This document shows positions 46,626-58,758 of a stretch of 64,000 nt of DNA, piece by piece; positions within the stretch are counted from its first letter, which is position 1; each line of letters starts with the position of its first letter. This DNA is from Sphaeramia orbicularis (taxonomy: Eukaryota > Chordata > Actinopteri > Kurtiformes > Apogonidae). The stretch spans positions 26,895,285 to 26,959,284 of the forward strand of contig NC_043964.1 in NCBI RefSeq assembly GCF_902148855.1. Direction: 5' to 3'. The notes below the pieces were generated by a model. The model worked only from the letters and a program-made list of their open reading frames with translations, was not told the origin of the DNA and did no database searches. Both the position numbers and the translations under genes were made by a program.

Positions 46626-48378
46626 TTAGTTGTCTTTTTCACAGATCCAGTGCAGTTCGTTGTTGCAGCTCACATCATTCCATGTGCCTTTGGAAAAGAT
46701 CTCACCACAGTTCTGTTGACCCAATACAGGTTTATTGGCACCGTTGTTAGGCTGCCCTGGAGTCCAGAACCTGGTAAGTACGGTAAATGGTAGTGACAAA
46801 TGTCAGAAATGAATTTTATTCAATTTTATGTTATATTTATCTTATTCCATAGAGATACCAATACATCATATGTCTGAAATGAAAGAACATTCTTCCTCAC
46901 GACAGAGTGAGTGGAGATCCATCAACCCATTTCCAGATTCCCTCCTTTTCTTGATCTGACAAGCCAATCCATGAGCCTCGCTTGAACCCCGCAATGAATT
47001 TCTGTTTCATGTAAAAGGATTATATAGTTAATTTGTAAAAGCATGTTATTATTTATTGTAAAAGGAAGAAAAGGTTAAAAATAATTTCACTTAATCACCC
47101 AATAGGAAAATTCAGTCCATCCCACATCACAATTCGCAATTTTGCAATGCAATTTCAACAATATTGTGTCTCAGCTTATTATTAACATAACTTACAGATC
47201 ACAGTGGCTCTACAAACAGCTACAAATTGCACTTCTTTTAAGACATTTTAGGTTGTTTATATTTATTCAGGTTATTCACATTTCACTGTTAGAGGATAGC
47301 TTTTTAAATGTCAACATGTTCATGATGTAATTTAACTTTTTTCACTTAAAACCAATCAGAAAATTTGAATTTGTCATTATTTATAGGTTAATTTTGTTGT
47401 ATTTTACTAGTTCAACCCATTTGAGATCCCATTGGTCTGAATGTGGCCCCTGAGCTAAAATGAGTTCATCACCCTCGACCTTTAATATCTTGGGTGTAAT
47501 TCTTCCACTGAAGGGCTGGTTGGACCCTGTGGTGGGCCAGTTTTGACCCGTGGACCATTTGTTTGACACCCCTGCCATATTGAGAATATGAATCAAACCA
47601 GGATCAGTCTCATAACTGGGATACTCGTCTGCATGTAAACATAATCAGCGGTGTTGGCAGCCAAAACCTAATCACTTCATTCTTGAGTGTTTTTACAAAA
47701 TCTGGACAAAAATCTCAAGGTGTTTGTGACATTATCATGTTCATAAGAATGGAATGACATGAGGTTCCTGTGACCTTTGACCTTTGTGACCTCATGGATC
47801 ACACTCTGGCCAACAGTGGTTACATCTGACTGAACTTCATTTGACACAAGGCATCAGAAAGAAATGAGGAGTTTCCATCTGAATCTGTTTTGACTCCTGA
47901 CATGACTGTCACTGAAAGGATTCAACTAATGGTGAAATATTCATCAACACAAAACTAAACAGGAATGTTTTTAGTTTTATGTATTCACACAGTGTACCTG
48001 TTCTTCTTTACTGTTTACAATCACCAGATCTCCTCCACTGTTTCTGCAGTAGTTTCTTCCAGTTTTCCAGGACGCAATGTCATTGGAAAGGAAGTAACAG
48101 CTGCCACCGAACCGCTTCCATCCTTTACCACATGGTTTCTCTGTAAGGTAAAGAATCACACCAAAATTATTAACAGCATGCAGAAGGATTAATCCAATAA
48201 AGACCCAGTGCTAATTTTGTGGCAGTTCACAAATGAATTTTTCTCTCTATTGAACTATATCACCATTTATTACAATATTATAATGTTATCATATGTTGTT
48301 TGCATTTTTTTCTACTGTAAATCGTATATTTTCCTATACTTAATTTAGATTCCCATGGAAACTCAGAGTAATCTCATT

Positions 48379-48415
<37 letters not shown>

Positions 48416-51400
48416 TGAAAACTGAAGAAAAAGTGACTTTTACAGCAAATCAAATCAATAACTAAACATACAAGTGTGTCCATCCACTGTCATTGATCCA
48501 ACTCCATAGGCTTTACTGGTGAATCAGTGTTGTAGAAGATGACAGTGTTTCCATGGTAACTACGGAGCCTCTGAACGTCCAAATATGGTCATATCTGATG
48601 ACCATGAAAAGATGAAGAACTGCATTTGACACCAGTTATTTACATGTATTGATGGGATTAGTGGATCAACAGGTATTAAACATTTTACATCAGTAGATAG
48701 TTTTGGTTGGCAGTGGATGTTTGGGTCTTTATGGGTTAAACTGAGTTTTGCTGAAAATTACAAGAACAGAAAATTGACTCTTGAAGCATAATTAATCCAG
48801 AGGAAAGATACGACCTACCCACCCAGTGCTGGGAGGTCACCTGCATTTCACTGCAGTTTACCTAATGCATGCACTTATTATATATAAGTGTATAAGTGTA
48901 TATTTACTGCCATTAACCCCTTATGACCTACTATAGAACAAGTCCTTCAGATCTTTATATTTTTACAGGCTTTAGTATCATTTTCTGGAACATTTTAATT
49001 TGTTATACATCAATACAATCCTTATATCCCAAATGAAAATTTAATAATATGTATGGAATAACTTAATATTTATTTATTAAATTAAATTAAATTAATTTAT
49101 ACTAAAAAATAAATTGCTAATAATGGCAAACCACCGAAAATTTTAATTGTTTTTCTTTTTTAAATCGTTTTTACAATTGTTTCACATACTTTTCTACATA
49201 CAGAAATGTCATAGCTGTATCCCTCAAAATTGTAAATGTAAAAAAGATGCAAAAATTCCTTTTGAACCACTGTAAATGAAATGTTTAAAATCTGTCTTCA
49301 GTGATCATTCTAGTGATAGACACTATTTTAAGAAGCACATTAAATTAGAGGTCGACTGATTTTGGTTTTACTAAGGCAGATGCCAATTTTTAAAAATTTG
49401 GTCAGCCAGTGGCTGATATCTACAGCTGATTTTTGAGGCCGATATTTAAGGCAGATTTTATTTTTTTAAAGCACATTGACCGTAAAGTACAATTGAAACA
49501 ACCAGATAATTAAGAGCTTTATGCAGCAATATAAATAAAATTATTAATACACGTACACATAGTAGTCTTTTAACATTTTTTGAACTTCAAGTGCTGCCCA
49601 CACAGGTGCCTGATCAAATATAATTTTTACTAGTGATCAAATATTGGCTTTCAAAAAAAAATTAAGGCCGATGGCTGACACTGAAAAAAACACTATATCG
49701 GTCTACCTCTTTGTTGAATGCCGTAGTAAACTCATATTTGAAACAAGTGGTTCCAGGCACAACAAACCCCGCCCCTCACACGGATTGTATCTTCTTTTGG
49801 CATCGATCCAGCTGATGTCATCATGTCTATGCATGTGCTAATGTCAGTATAGACAGACAGCATAGACTAATTCAGCCATTATAAGTAAATGGGGAAAAAA
49901 AGATTCTAAAAATTAATAAAAAATTTTAACTTTGACCTATTTTCCCAAAATATAATGACATCTGTTCTGGGTCACTGGCAATCTATAAACCCAGTCTGGT
50001 CTGAATTCAACCAAAAGTTTTGCTGCTACAGTGTGATCAAACAAACAAAGAAACAATCCGAACCAAAAACAACAGCCCTTGCCTCCCCTTTGGGGGGTGG
50101 GGTCATAAACCTTTGTGTATTTTTTGCCACCCAGGGATGGACTCACCTGCCCTCAGCCTCTCCAGCTCCTGTCTCACATTATTGAGTGTGATGTTGAGTC
50201 GGGCTCGGCCTTCAGTCAGGTTCGATATTTGGATGTAACTGGCCCCAAGATGGTTAATCAGAGAAAGTATTTTGTTGTCACTGATCTGGAGACTTTTAGT
50301 CAGATTGGCTTTAGCAGAAGACAGTCCTGCAGCTGAAGAAGAGGGAAAATAGCGTTTGTCACAAATAAAAATACATTTACATTAGTGCATTTTAATTTTC
50401 TTCAATTAGTAGAAAATATTCACAAAATAATGGATTTTTCACTTCCACCTCTGTTCTAAAGTCATCTTTTCCAGCAGATCAATGGTTAACTCTCCTGTAT
50501 CCCACCCATAGAGGTCCTTCCTAATCGCTGAAAGTGCATAATATGTGCACCACTGTAGTAATGTCACATTTGTTTTCATACAGGCTCTTTTTAACTTTTT
50601 TTTGTTTTTGTATTTCATGAACTTCAGCTGTAAACAAAAATACCAAATACCCAATGTTTGTCAGATTTTTTAACCCTTCAAATACCATGTTTGTGATATA
50701 AACAAACCATATTTTTTGATACAAAAAAGTCTGTTTTTTTATATTACATAAAATTTAGATTACTTTTTTTTATTTTTGCAGCTTGGCATATGTCAGTGAT
50801 TAACAGCAACATTGGTTAATATTAGGGATGTCCGATATTGGCTTTTTTGCCAAAAACCGATATGCCGATATTGTCCAATGCTTAATTTCCGATTCTGATA
50901 TCTACCGATATCGCTGCCGATATCTGTGGGATATTAAACTAATTTTAGGTAACATCACATATCTCCTGTCATGGAATTAACACATCATGCCTAATTTTAT
51001 TGTGATGCCCCATTGGATGCATTCTCAAATGCAACAAGGCTTTTAAAATGTAAACACTGTCTATGCAAAGAATACATACTTCAACTTAACTCTTTCCCCA
51101 CCAGAGCATTTTCCAGTGAGTTGGGAGCCAGCGCCAGCCTTTTTGGTCATTTTCACTAATCTTTGGAGGCTGACTGAAAATGTTGTGTTAGGAGTATGTG
51201 AACACTGAATACACCAAAAGAAAGAACAGAACTTCAACTTTTAAACACAAGAAACGATTTTATTCTATCTTCATTTGTTCGTGAGATATGAACATTTGAA
51301 TATTGGTCATTTTCAGGAAAAAACTGAATTTTGAGCAAAAAACTGAGAAAACTGCATTTTTTTCCAAAGATATTGATTTTCAAGATAAAATTGATTTCCT

Positions 51401-53955
51401 ATTTACATTTTTGACTCTTTCTCATTTACCAACAGTAACACTGTATTCTAAATCACAAAGTAAAATAATAATAACAACAATAATAATAACAAACAGCTCT
51501 AAGATATCCCATCATTCCACAAAATATTAGAGGAATCTACACCAAACTTTAGACCAAAAATCTTCTAAAGCACCAGGTTCCTTCTAAACTTATCACATTT
51601 ACATACATCAGTTATAAGTCTTCCACATAGTCGTTTAGTTTTTTGATATAAACACTTCAATTTTCCTCATTTTCAAGAAAAAAAGAAATAAATGCACTAA
51701 ATACTGTAGATTTCTGGCCTTTGCTTGGCTGCACCAGGTCCTCCTGTTGGCGTACCTGCTGTGTTTGATCTGTAAATAATTATATGGACATCTAGTTATT
51801 TATCTATGTATGAATTTATGTATTTATTTATTTCATACTAAAGCCAAATTAAACAGTGTCTTACCTGTGTCCCTGCTGACATTATACAGCTGAATCTGTT
51901 CTGTGTCCTCAGTCTGAATCTGAACTCACTCTGACAGATGAACACTAGCTGTCCTTTGTCTTGTCCCATGTCTGTGTGTCTGTCTTCTCCTTGAATGTCC
52001 TCTAGAAATGTCTGTTTTCTCTTCCTCCTGTCTGTCATTGTCTCCGTGTCGCCCTCCCCCCCCAATTCGTGTCGGACCTGAGCCTCTCTGTGTTTCCCAT
52101 GTTCCGTGTCCGTCTCCCTCACCTTCTGTGTCTCCGTTCCTGTCTCTAAATGGTTCTTCTGTAACTCCATCACATATTGAACTGTCAGACTCTGTCTCCA
52201 TAATCATCTTTAAGGCTTTTGAAACTGCGCGCGGTTCCTGCACAGTCTGCATTTCCTCTTTCAGTGACTGCCGCTGGATGCGTTGCCATGGGATACGGAG
52301 ACTCCAGTGCGAAAATGTTAAACCCGGTCATTTTTCCAAAAAAGCTGCTTAATTGTTTGTTTTTGGACTAAGGAAAGTAATTCACACGATCCGCAACAGC
52401 TTCAACTACAGTATAACAGTGAAAACACGGAGTGACGGAAAATCTAGTCACTGGCGAAGAAAGAGTTAAGTTGTGGAAAAAATGCCATATTTCTTTATTT
52501 TCTCTCCCTCCCTCCATGAGTCTGTTACAGTGTGGCAACTCTACTGTACAGTTTTGAAAACTGCACATTTCTTTCAGCTACAAACACTTCATTTACGCAT
52601 CGGTAAATGCCGGTGAAATCAAGGCATTATTTTATCGGTTTTAATGATAGGCAAAAAAAACGATACCGATATTCACCAATATTACATTTTTATGCCAATA
52701 TCGGGCCGATAATATCGGTGGGCTGATATTATTGGACATCCCTTGTTAATATACATTATTATTTTTTATGTTAGGTCAAATATGTCAGTGTGCATTTTGT
52801 CCTCACTCGGTAGAAGGGTGTTAGTGTAGTGGTGTAACATTGTTTACATTGTGCTGATTTTAGTGGATGGGTCAGAATTTAAGAAATCATGCAAAAATGA
52901 ACAACTTTAGAATTCTGACTTAAAACAATTTGTGAAAAATAATGACTTTTTATTACATGAAGTACAAAGTGTGCATACTATGCTCACCTGGATACTGGAA
53001 GGTTCATGTAAAAAGAACTTTAAAGTTAATATTTGAAGAACTAAATCTCGGAGGTGAATATAGGAGTATTTCCTTCATTCTATTTATTTGACAGATTTGA
53101 CTCCTTTTATGAGACTGATCTCATGAAATCGTGTCATGCCAGCTCTTATGGCATTTGGTGTGCCATACATATGCGTCTTCAGTGTTTCGCGTGTTATTCA
53201 ATGCCATTTAATTGCATGTCAATTTACATCAAGGTCTCTGCTTCACATAACCCAAACTGCTAACCCTCAGTAAGTGGTATTTGATGCATGGATTCAGGTT
53301 GGACAGGGGGCTGGTAACAGCGTGAACATACATGCGAAAAGCGTATAATGTGTTCTGATACTTAGCACCACTCAGTACTCAGTTCAAAGTGGCTGGGCTG
53401 AATGTGGCCCCTGAAATAAAATGAGTTTGACATCATTGACCTAACATATCGATAATGTCATGATCATAGATTACAGATGGATACCAGATGAATCCATGCT
53501 AAACTAAGGTCCAGGAGCTTATAATGTGAATTATTTTACTAATCTAATTCATCTGTATGTAAGCCCTGAGCTAAAATGAGTTTGACACCCTTGACTGTTC
53601 ATATCTTCAGTGTAATTTTTGCATTTCACAAATTCCTCCTTTGGATTTGGCTCTTTGATTCGCCAAAAAGCCATGGACCCTGGGTGAGTCCTCAGCGACC
53701 TGCCCCTGTTCAAGTCCAGGTTAAAGACACACCTGTTTAGACTGGCTTTAACCCTTAGCACTGAGACACTATTAGGTTTGAATCTGTGCTCTTTTTCATC
53801 ACTGTGGATTGTGTCCTATTGTTTTATGCATATTTATGGGACTTGACTAACCCATTTTTATCTTATAATTTAATCAAATCAAATATATATATAATATAGA
53901 GCGTAAACTGCTGTTTTGATGGGCAACAGTGCTACTACGGGAAAGCAGTGACTGT

Positions 53956-53999
<44 letters not shown>

Positions 54000-55760
54000 A
54001 CACACACACACACACACACACACCTACACACACATATGTACATACACATATACATACACACATAAATAACACGCATGTATACAACCACTTCTGAATGCTT
54101 ATTGCATTCAAAGCTTAAACATGGGACTCCATCTCTTTATAAATATCTCTCCCTGAATTCTAAGTACATACTGTATGTAATTTGCTCCATCTGATAGATT
54201 TCCCTCACTTTCTCAATCCTAATGTTATACATTAGAGGTTCAGGTTTCAACCACTTGATAATGATGCATTCAATGGCTGCTGTCAGCAAAATTCGCAGGA
54301 GGCATTTTCAGTTATTTCCCTCTAAACTTTCTGGGATTACACCTAAAATAGCAAATTTTAAATCTTTAGAAAATGTTTGGTTGAAAACTGTGTCCACGGC
54401 GACAAATATATCATCCCAGAAAGGTCTGATCTGAGGACATGTCCAGAATATGTGGGTGTGGTTCCCTAAGTGAGCCCCACAATTTTGCCAACAGATATTA
54501 GGATTCAGGGGGTTCATTTTTGAAATTAACTCCGGTGTCCTGAAAAATCTTGTGACAACTTTCCATTTGAACTCTCTCCATGAACTAGAATTAGTGACCA
54601 TATGGGCTTCAGAGCATATACAGGGGTTGGACAAAATAATGGAAACACCTTAAAAAATCAACAAAATATAATTTAATATGGTGTAGGTCCACCTTTTGCG
54701 ACAATTACAGCCTCAATTCTCAGAGGTATTGATTCATACAACTTGTGAATTGTTTCCAAAGGAATTTTAAGCCATTCTTCAGTTAGAATACCCTCCAACT
54801 CTTTTAGAGACGATGGCGGTGGAAATCGACGTCTTACTTGAATCTCTAAAACTGACCATAAATGCTCAGTAATGTTGAGGTCTGGGGACTGTGCCGGCCA
54901 TACGAGATGCTCAACTTCATTAGAGTGTTCCTCATGCCATTCTTTAACAATTCTAGCTGTATGGATTGGGGCATTATCATCTTGAGGTGAAGGTGTTTCC
55001 ATTATTTTGTCCAACCCCTGTATCTGCCCACACCTCATCTGGTATGAGTGTATTAATTTCCAATTCCCATCTACATTTTAGGTTAGAAGTGTTATTAAGT
55101 GTAAAATTTTAAAGTGCTTGGTAAAACCTGCTAATTGCTTTTGGAAGTCTGTTCCGTTGTTGAATTTTTACCAGCAGTTCTTCAACTGGTGAGGGATTCA
55201 GGACTTTCTTCCACTCTTTATGTTTTATCAAAAAGCTCCTCAGCTGAAGATACCTGAAAAAATCTGTATTGTAAAGCTGAAATTGATCCCTTAACTGCTC
55301 AAAGGATTTCAAACAACCATCTTTTATAATATGGTGCACTTCACTGAGCCCAAAGTTACATCATTTCCCAAAGCCTGAGTCTAACATAGCTGGCTCAAAA
55401 CCTTGTTACAGAAAGTGCCATATAAATAAACGTTGATTTGATTGGATGTGAATAAGCTCCTGTTTATTGTGCAGAGTTTGATCCAGACTCACAGTGGACT
55501 CCGAGGCTGATGAGTCCAACCATCAGAAAACCACAGAACAACCCCAGCAAGATAACAGCTCCATGTAAGCCCCTGTTTGAGACCTGAAGAGCTGAGGAGA
55601 GGAAACAGACCAGAGAATAAAACCACAGTAACACTGAGACCAGTCTGGAAAACACGTGTATGAATCCAGGATCTATACTCTCACCTTTCTCATTCACTGA
55701 AGGTTTGGAGCTCTCGAAACTGACCTCGTCAATATTCTCATAGATTTCCTCCATCTCCAT
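46626..55760 (-). CDS. Type II membrane C-type lectin (CD209/ASGR-like), intact
   Basis: Six exons with matched GT-AG borders and phases: 55685-55760, 55493-55591, 50147-50332, 47998-48140, 46901-47001 and 46626-46770; 750 nt, 249 aa. The start is the first ATG of [13 protein letters not shown]; the cytoplasmic tail holds a YENI tyrosine motif. Exon 2 gives the membrane span ([22 protein letters not shown]). Exon 3 is a 62-residue neck with heptad-like Leu/Ile spacing and two N-glycosylation sites. Exons 4-6 are the lectin domain: [53 protein letters not shown] and [18 protein letters not shown]. The WND calcium motif is kept; the sugar-selecting triplet is QPN rather than EPN or QPD, so specificity cannot be predicted. 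It probably is a surface receptor of leukocytes. The 5.2-kb intron 2-3 is packed with transposons. Confidence 0.87.
47130..47580. mobile_element. GGCC-rich foldback element, partial, in lectin intron
   Basis: Right two thirds of the family, ending GACCATTTGTTTGACACCCCTG. Confidence 0.65.
48193..48735 (+). mobile_element. piggyBac-type MITE (copy 5), in lectin intron
   Basis: Begins TCCAATAAAGACCC and ends GGTCTTTATGGG, flanked by TTAA at 48189-48192 and 48736-48739. It holds an (AAT)n run at 48382-48413. Confidence 0.85.
48736..49346. other. Lectin intron, unannotated
   Basis: AT-rich, no recognised element. Confidence 0.3.
49347..49711. mobile_element. hAT-like MITE
   Basis: Begins AGAGGTCGACTGAT and ends ATCGGTCTACCTCT, with GGCCGATATTTAAGGC-type words inside. 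A clean target duplication was not found. Confidence 0.65.
49745..50100 (-). repeat. Single reversed unit of the 175-bp repeat family
   Basis: Reverse complement of the family at 31205-31910, from GGCACAACAAACCCC to GTTTTGCTGCTACAG. It ends only 50 bp from the lectin neck exon. Confidence 0.75.
50823..52744. mobile_element. hAT-type MITE, host of a nested piggyBac
   Basis: Begins TAGGGATGTCCGATATTGG and ends with TATTATTGGACATCCCTT, flanked by a perfect 8-bp duplication GTTAATAT (50815-50822, 52745-52752). Subtracting the inner element leaves about 540 bp. Confidence 0.88.
51090..52465 (-). mobile_element. Non-autonomous piggyBac element with a transposase 5' remnant
   Basis: The ends CTCTTTCCCCACCAG and its counterpart CTCTTTCTTCGCCAG (as complement) are inverted and flanked by TTAA (51086-51089, 52466-52469). 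Read on the minus strand, an ATG at about 52250 opens [18 protein letters not shown] followed by an acidic ESDSSICDG stretch, which resembles the acidic start of piggyBac transposases; the catalytic core is missing. It is a deletion derivative of a larger element and differs from the 0.53-kb MITE family. Confidence 0.75.
53390..53655. mobile_element. GGCC-rich foldback element, two end fragments
   Basis: GAATGTGGCCCCTGAAATAAAATGAGTTTGAC near 53400 and a second end near 53563-53650 point to two eroded or tandem copies. Confidence 0.5.
53660..53885 (+). mobile_element. LINE 3' end (L2/CR1 type)
   Basis: Encodes [16 protein letters not shown], the standard ending of L2/CR1-type proteins, then a 3' UTR and AT tail. 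Confidence 0.6.
53962..54034. repeat. (AC)n microsatellite
   Basis: CA runs, interrupted by CCCACACA and CCTACACA, with ATACAC-type extensions to about 54060. Confidence 0.9.
54140..55370 (-). mobile_element. L1/Tx1-type LINE fragment
   Basis: The minus strand encodes C-terminal pieces: [22 protein letters not shown] (55109-55339), then [34 protein letters not shown] and [11 protein letters not shown] (54308-54600). The CGAxxxxHTHIFW-CP arrangement is the C-terminal zinc-knuckle-like motif of L1/Tx1 proteins. The two parts flank a Tc1-like insertion. Confidence 0.8.
54621..55020 (-). mobile_element. Tc1-like transposon, internally deleted, inside the L1 fragment
   Basis: Ends CAGGGGTTGGACAAAATAAT at both sides in inverted form, TA on both flanks. 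The minus strand keeps the transposase C-terminal third: [34 protein letters not shown] and GGPTPY. Only the last two catalytic acidic residues remain, and the N-terminal DNA-binding part is gone. At 400 bp it is a non-autonomous derivative. Confidence 0.85.
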
Positions 55761-55994
55761 GTTGGTGCCGTCAGGGTTCCACGTAAATGACCAAACTCTT
55801 TCAGGTCTCCGCAGTTTAATCCCCTGATGATGCACCTGTATGTGTGTCAGGTATGACAGTACTGAATAACAGTTGTATTACTGTGGTGAATGGTGGATAT
55901 TTTGCATCCTTGTTTCCACGTATTGCCTTAGGTTACACCGGGCATAGAGACCTACCTTTATTTGACACTAGTCTATTTGCATTGGAAAGAATGT

Positions 55995-56935
55995 TCTAAG
56001 GATGTCAAACTCATTTTAATTCAGGGGCCACATTCAGCCCAATATGATTTCAAATGGGTTGGACCAGTCAAATAACTGTGAAAAAAGTACAATACATTAT
56101 GAAAATGTTTACATCCACAAAGTATCCTTCAACAAATGAGAATAAACAAACAACTTGAGAATTCTTAAGAAAATTAAGTGCAATTTGAACAATATTCTGC
56201 CTCAGTTTATCACTAACACATGTGCATTACAATTTACAGATCACAGCTGATCTACTCCATGCGGCCCACAGGCCAAAACCGGCCCACCAAAGGGTCCAAT
56301 CCGACCCACCAAAGGGTCCAGTCCAGCCCGTGGGATAAATTTGTGAAATGCAAAATTACACTGAAGATGTTATCAGTCAATGATGTTAAAATCAGTTTAG
56401 TCCAGGTTCCACATATAGACCAATTTAATCTGAAGTGGGTCAGACCAGTAAAATACTACCATAGTAACCTATAAATAGTGACAACTCCAATTTGTTCTCT
56501 TTGTTCTAGTGTAAAAAAAAAAAAAAGTAAAATTGCATGAAAATGTTTCCATCTACGAACTATCCTTTCACCAAAAGGGGCATAATATGAACAACCTGAA
56601 ATGAGAAATCAGTATAATGTTACCAATATTCTGTCTGCTACCAAATGTTTTGTGTATTTTTAGATCTACTGGGATCTATAAGTTGTAATATACATGTGTT
56701 GATGAATTGAGACATAATATTATTAAATTTGAACTTTTTTTTTCTTAAGAAATTTCAGGTTGGTCATATTATTTACTTTTTTAAAGGATAGTTTGTAGAT
56801 TTAAACATTCTCATTATGTAATTTTACTTTTTTCACCCTAAAACATAGAGAAAGGTTTGGAGTTGTCATTAATTATTGGTTATTATGTTATTATTTTCCT
56901 GGTCTGCCCCCCTTTTAAAGTCCAGTTTGGGTACA
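55995..56935. mobile_element. GGCC-rich foldback element(s), nested or fused pair
   Basis: Opens GATGTCAAACTCATTTTAATTC, switches at about 56260 to CATGCGGCCCACAGGCC with a doubled CACCAAAGGGTCCA, and ends near 56930. This looks like a second copy inserted into, or recombined with, a first. It lies upstream of the lectin gene. Confidence 0.65.
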
Positions 56936-58200
56936 ACTAGTGCAATTATTTGTTTTTTAAAGTGTCATTTAAACCCACAGAGAGTCTTTTTTTTTGGCCT
57001 GAAGTGTAGAAATGTGCATTCATGCTTGTTGATATTCCTGCAAATCCTGAAAACCAAGTTTAAAAAAAACATGCTTCTCATGTTGGATGTGGTTTTCCTT
57101 CTACTCACTGTACACTGACCATCTTCAACTTTTCTTTTACAACCCAAACAAGTTACCATTGAATTGATAATAAGACCCTGGGTGACTGACGTATTGGATT
57201 AATTGATTTCGAAAATTACACATCATATTGGTTTACATTTAATCAGTACTTACACACTGGCCATTTGAGAATCAGTTGGAATGATGAGTGAAAGTAACGC
57301 GTTGACCCATGGGAACCACGAGTTCTAGATGTGGTCATTTTTATGCTGGAGAAAGCTGACATTTGGGAAAAGATCTTCCACCTCCTGGACTTCATCATTG
57401 TCAGTATTGGGGGTGGGATTCGAAAAGGGGGGTTTGTTTCAAAATCCACATCCCAACCCTGAGGGGCAACATCCTGGTCCCCCAGCATAGGTATTTGTTG
57501 TGTATTTGTGCATGCTGTACCGCATTTGTCCAGCAGTCACCACCAAAGCGTAATGTTACCCCATTGTTCAGGGTTCAAGGAACATGATTCTGGGCAAAGC
57601 AACGTGGTTGTAAGGCTATTGTCTTCCAAAATTACTAATATCTCCCAAAATATGAGTCCTATCAACTTGCCATTTTTGCTACTTTCTTCCTTGACCAAAA
57701 ATACAGAAGTAGCTTACGCCAAACTGCAGCAGTCAGCTCTTTCTGGATTTTGTGCGATGCCCGAGACACACACAAACACACAAACAGAGTCCACCTCCCT
57801 TTTTAAATCTAAGATAACAGCTACAGAACATTAAAACTACAGACAGTTTTCTACTCCAAGGCATACAGTCAAGTCACACAATGATTAAGCTGGATTTATT
57901 TAATGGAGGTGAAATCATTTTTGTCGGAACATGAGCATGCTGCACCTTATTTACTTTATTTACATAACCACGGACTTAAACCATGAAAACACAACAGTGA
58001 CAACAAGCATAATATTTATGATGGATGGAACTTTTACACACACACATATTTTTTTTTTCACATATGAAGCATTTGAGTCCAGATTATACCTGCACGTTTT
58101 ATGCCATATTGTTAAATATCCCATTTTATTTCGACCACATGTTGCAAAGCTGACTATCTTTTAAAAGCAGTTGTAAAATTATTGATCAGTTCATTCTACA
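56936..58200. other. Intergenic stretch between the two lectin copies
   Basis: Mostly unannotated. On the minus strand 57243-57488 is open and begins MLGDQDVAPQGWDVDFET; a frame switch would continue with acidic NPTPNTDNDEVQEVED. I do not recognise it; it could be a remnant of a captured exon or transposon gene. Confidence 0.3.
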
Positions 58201-58384
58201 GTGCAGCTATTTCTCACAGATCCAGCGCAGGGTTCTGTCACACCTCAAATCATTCCATTCTCCTGATGAATAGGTGTGAACACAGTTCTCAGCCCCCTAG
58301 TCTGGGTTATTATTGTTGTTGTTAGGCTGTCCAGGATACTAGAACCTGCCAGGGACACAAAAGTATAGGTGTTAAAAACTCCAC

Positions 58385-58625
58385 TTCCTGGTTGGGGAGG
58401 GGCAGGACCTCGCCTCACCTATCAGGCCACACCCAACCATTTAAGAGGAAGGATCAGGCCCAGACCATCCTCTTTTCCCTTTGTTTGACTGGGAGCATGC
58501 GGCCTGAAGAAAAGACAAAGACTTATATGCACAGACTGGATGGATGCATACCTGAATTCAGAATCATCCTATCCATGTCATTACCTGAACTATTCCACCT
58601 GTAAATAATCTGCCTAAAGAGAAAA
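58385..58625 (+). other. Unclassified 240-bp insertion in the lectin pseudogene intron
   Basis: CCACTTCCTGGTTGGGGAGG to AGAAAATAAAGCATTAAAGG, with ACCATTTAAGAGGAAGG as a possible TATA-like part and an AATAAA near the end. Could be a SINE or short retroelement end; not certain. Confidence 0.3.
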
Positions 58626-58758
58626 TAAAGCATTAAAGGAATCCCTGACCAGTTTTCATATCTGACCGTATGCCAATGCAGAAGTTTTAATTATTCCAAC
58701 ACAAATCAGCCCATCAACATCAGCCTTCATAGTTTTTACAATAGGTTTAAACAATAAC

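Noticed and set aside
58385-58625. Possible promoter-bearing retroelement end
   Set aside because: A TATA-like word and AATAAA are present, but no defined ends or flanking duplication could be found, so no family is claimed.
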